Assembly: GCA_004554425.1 (NCBI GenBank) | Contig: SFMI01000036.1 | Location: 1 to 15,102 of the forward strand | Source of the DNA: Candidatus Saccharimonadota bacterium | Lineage (GTDB): Bacteria; Eremiobacterota; Xenobia; Xenobiales; Xenobiaceae | Direction: 5' to 3' | DNA length: 15,102 nucleotides | Part shown: piece after piece, positions 12,747-15,102 of the stretch | How the letters are laid out: each line of letters begins with the position of its first letter | Position numbering within the stretch: position 1 is the stretch's first letter | Program-made: the position numbers and the translations under genes | The notes under the pieces: generated by a model | Databases searched by the model: none | The model's input: the letters and a program-made list of their open reading frames with translations, nothing else | What the model was told of the DNA's origin: nothing

Positions 12747-14228
12747 TTATTCAGCGGGCAGTGGATCGGCATCTTTAAGCTTTAGAGCTTCTTCCAAAAT
12801 AAATTTGGCCACCGGAGCAGCCACAACTCCTCCGCCACCACGATTTTCCACAATAACAGAAACAGCATAACGCGGTCTGCCGGCCGGAGCATAGCCTATA
12901 AACCAAGCATGGGTAGCGCCGTGAGGGTTTTCTGCCGACCCAGTTTTGCCAGCCACAGGCACATTGGGAATTTGTGCGGCCATGCCAGTCCCTTCTCTAA
13001 CGACATTGCGCATAGATAAAGCAACCAAAGAAGCTGTATCGGCGGAAATAATACGTTCTTGTTTTCCTTCTGGACAAGTCCATACTGTATGAAGTCCTTT
13101 AAATGTAGAACGGATCTGGCCGCGCAATAACCTTGGCTCTATATCCACTCCACCTCTAGCAATAACGGCAGCGACTCTGGCCATATGCAAAGGAGAAACC
13201 AATATGTCAGCTTGACCTATGGCAGCCTCGGCCGGCGCGGAAATAGTATCGCTTTCTGGCAACCTAGCTGGAGCTGCTCCTGGCACAAAGGCCATCTTTT
13301 GATCAAGTTTAAACTTTTTCATCCAAGCGCGAATTTTGGGCATTTGCATGGCCATTCCTAATTTTCCAAAAGCGGCGTTGCAAGAATAAGTCAGAGCTTC
13401 ATTTAAGGTGACATCTCCATGATCGCCCAAGCAACTGACGAAATAATTTCCGGCCCAGAATCCTCTATCACAGTGAAAAGTATCATTCCACCTAGTTAGA
13501 CCATCTTCTAAGCAAGCAGCCATAATTAAGGGTTTGAAAACCGATCCCGGAGGATAATATCCTTGTTTGGCTCTATCCAAAAGGCAAGCTGCTTCATTGT
13601 CACTGTTCATTCTCTCCCAATATCCGTCAATACCAAATTTGTTGGGATCGTAAGACGGCAGCGAAACCATAGCCAAAATATCGCCGTTTCTAACATCGAT
13701 AACGACCGCAGCGCCTCTATAGCCAACCATATAATTAAAAATTTCGGTTTGCAAAGAAGCATCCAAAGTGGTGACTACGTCGTCACCATTTCTATCTGGC
13801 TTATTGAATAAACGAAAAGCTTCCCAAGGGGTGCGCGGCACACTAAAGCCGCGAATTTGTTCAGCTAGATCATCTTCTAAGCCAACTCGGCTGTATTGTG
13901 GACTATTATAACCGACAACATTAGAGGCACATTCGCCCAGAGGATAGCTACGCGGCGTATCCTTAGCGTCTTCTTGAGAGCGATCCTTAGAAAAAGCCAA
14001 AGGAGAAAAATGTCTGTCTAAAATGCGCCCCATTGCCTCCCAATTGTCGTTATAGATAGGATTATTTCTGTGCTTGCTAAGATTGTCAGCATCTAAAATT
14101 CCGTATCTAGCTACATTTACAAGAGGCAAAATCAACAGTAAAGCAAACAAAAACGCGGCGAAGCGCACTCTCTTTTTGGTAGAAACGATAGCTTCTTTGG
14201 CAGAAATTGTTTTATTCTTCACAGGCAT
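12747..14228 (-). CDS. Class B penicillin-binding protein (PbpA-like transpeptidase)
   Basis: Cross-links peptidoglycan in the periplasm as the DD-transpeptidase partner of the SEDS protein encoded just upstream. 493 residues. A basic cytoplasmic tail is followed by one membrane anchor (about 23-41) and a short dimerisation/pedestal region. In this region, MGRILDRHFSPLA (66-78) echoes the usual RGxIxDRxGxxLA, and YPLGECASNVVGYNSPQYSRVGLE (95-118 region) is typical of PbpA proteins. The transpeptidase domain has SVFK (Ser229 nucleophile, Lys232), SCN (282-284) and KTG (428-430). All catalytic motifs are intact, so it should bind β-lactams. The gene begins 11 bases after the stop of the SEDS gene with only a weak ribosome binding site, suggesting translational coupling. 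The order resembles the rodA-pbpA pair of Actinobacteria. Elongation or division role cannot be decided here. Confidence 0.93.
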   Translation of the reverse strand: MPVKNKTISAKEAIVSTKKRVRFAAFLFALLLILPLVNVARYGILDADNLSKHRNNPIYNDNWEAMGRILDRHFSPLAFSKDRSQEDAKDTPRSYPLGECASNVVGYNSPQYSRVGLEDDLAEQIRGFSVPRTPWEAFRLFNKPDRNGDDVVTTLDASLQTEIFNYMVGYRGAAVVIDVRNGDILAMVSLPSYDPNKFGIDGYWERMNSDNEAACLLDRAKQGYYPPGSVFKPLIMAACLEDGLTRWNDTFHCDRGFWAGNYFVSCLGDHGDVTLNEALTYSCNAAFGKLGMAMQMPKIRAWMKKFKLDQKMAFVPGAAPARLPESDTISAPAEAAIGQADILVSPLHMARVAAVIARGGVDIEPRLLRGQIRSTFKGLHTVWTCPEGKQERIISADTASLVALSMRNVVREGTGMAAQIPNVPVAGKTGSAENPHGATHAWFIGYAPAGRPRYAVSVIVENRGGGGVVAAPVAKFILEEALKLKDADPLPAE

Positions 14229-14239
14229 AAGGCTACTTT

Positions 14240-15102
14240 TTATTCCTCATTTTCAGCCGAATCAATTTTTACTTTATCAGATTGCGATTCGGATTGCAGT
14301 TGGCCTTGACTATTTCCGGCTTTACTACTCAATCCAGAAGTATAAGCTTTAGCATTGGAAGAATCTATGGCCCAAATTATTCCTAAAATTATAAAGCTCG
14401 AAGCCAATGAACTGCCACCTGCAGAAACGAAAGGTAAAGTAATACCAGTCATAGGAATAATTTTAGTGTCACCTAACATGATGATAGCACTTTGCCAAGC
14501 GAATAAACTGGCTAATCCTGAAGCCAAAAGTACGCCAAACTGATCTTGAGCTCTCATGGCCACGGCGAAACAACGTTCCACTAAAATAATAATTCCAAGT
14601 ATTAAAGCGGTGCAGCCTATCATTCCAAAGTCCTCAGTAATGGCAACAAAGGCAAAGTCATTACTGACTTCTGGTATAACTTCAGAATATCCCATTCCCA
14701 AACCAGCGCCATCAAATCCAGAATTATTCAAACAAAATAGAGCTAGACACATCTGGTATCCGTTATTGCCTATATCCGCAAAAGGATCGAGCCAATTGGC
14801 AACGCGTACTTGTACGTGGTCGAAAAACTTCCAACACGCATAAGCTCCACCAGAAGAAAGCAACGCTGTAATGGCAACAATATCGGCTCGCCCCGTAGCA
14901 ATAAAAAACATTGCTATAAAAATGCCGAAGAGCAATAAAGCTGCTCCTAAATCGCGCTGAGCTACTAATACTAATTCAGCTACAGCCATCGAAAGTCCCA
15001 AAATAAGCAAAGCTTTACGCGACAGACGACTTTCTTTTCCGAAAGTAATTCCCAGACTCATCCAAGGGCTAAATTGACGTAAATAAGCGGCAAAAAATAT
15101 TA
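14240..15102 (-). CDS. FtsW/RodA/SpoVE family SEDS glycosyltransferase, 5' end outside the window
   Basis: Polytopic inner-membrane peptidoglycan polymerase using lipid II. 286 C-terminal residues are visible. The frame stays open to the right edge beyond the first internal ATG (15061), reading FFAAYLRQFSPWMSLG, which matches the conserved KxxxxxxxAxYL region of the family. The true start is therefore off-window. Signatures: LVAQRDLGAALLLFGIFIAM (the Q-DLGTALVL segment), GLGMGYSEVIPEVSNDFAF, ITEDFG, and IPMTGITLPFVSAGGSSL before the last helices. SAGGSS replaces the common SYGGSS. The C-terminal tail is Ser/Gln/Lys-rich and cytoplasmic. The downstream class B PBP gene 11 bases away is its expected partner. 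FtsW and RodA cannot be told apart from this fragment. Confidence 0.93.
   Translation of the reverse strand, partial: IFFAAYLRQFSPWMSLGITFGKESRLSRKALLILGLSMAVAELVLVAQRDLGAALLLFGIFIAMFFIATGRADIVAITALLSSGGAYACWKFFDHVQVRVANWLDPFADIGNNGYQMCLALFCLNNSGFDGAGLGMGYSEVIPEVSNDFAFVAITEDFGMIGCTALILGIIILVERCFAVAMRAQDQFGVLLASGLASLFAWQSAIIMLGDTKIIPMTGITLPFVSAGGSSLASSFIILGIIWAIDSSNAKAYTSGLSSKAGNSQGQLQSESQSDKVKIDSAENEE

Overview
This is a bacterial chromosomal window, moderately AT-rich by eye. It has Shine-Dalgarno-led genes, several rho-independent terminators, and no tRNA, rRNA, CRISPR array or insertion sequence that I can see. Almost everything lies on the minus strand; one gene of unknown function (4122-5267) is on the plus strand. 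Peptidoglycan synthesis genes, a type IV pilus retraction ATPase and housekeeping enzymes point to a free-living or host-associated, pilus-bearing bacterium. The actinobacterial-like FtsW/RodA-PbpA pairing, the PilT paralogues and the Ala/Glu/Lys-rich accessory protein would fit several deep lineages, for example non-photosynthetic relatives of Cyanobacteria. I cannot place the organism firmly from sequence alone.

Layout in minus-strand transcription order (right to left). (1) A FtsW/RodA-family SEDS glycosyltransferase, cut by the right edge, is followed 11 bases later by a class B penicillin-binding protein, a polymerase/transpeptidase pair ending in a terminator. (2) serC (phosphoserine aminotransferase), single, ends in a strong bidirectional-looking terminator. 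(3) A two-gene unit: an RCK (TrkA-like) protein fused to universal-stress-like domains, whose stop codon lies one base before the start of a Kef-type (CPA2) cation/proton antiporter. (4) A cluster of three unrecognised genes: a protein with a RanBP2-type zinc finger, a coiled-coil protein with a glycine/alanine-rich hydrophobic C-terminus, and a helical protein that is a paralogue of the zinc-finger protein without its zinc finger. (5) The lone plus-strand gene, convergent with that cluster and divergent from pilT. (6) pilT and, downstream, a second PilT-like protein that has lost the catalytic glutamate and both histidines of the His box. (7) serS, single, with its own terminator. (8) The first eight codons of another minus-strand gene, preceded by a clear ribosome binding site and a perfect 14-bp palindrome.

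The parts most worth following are the three-gene cassette at 5292-8470 and the PilT pseudo-ATPase next to an intact PilT. Upstream ATGs without a ribosome binding site make the longest reading frames misleading for three genes (the 7538, 9768 and 12566 starts); I used the downstream starts and say why. The longest gene-free stretch is 264 bases (6063-6326). It holds a terminator and presumably the promoter of the 6062 gene, with nothing else recognisable.
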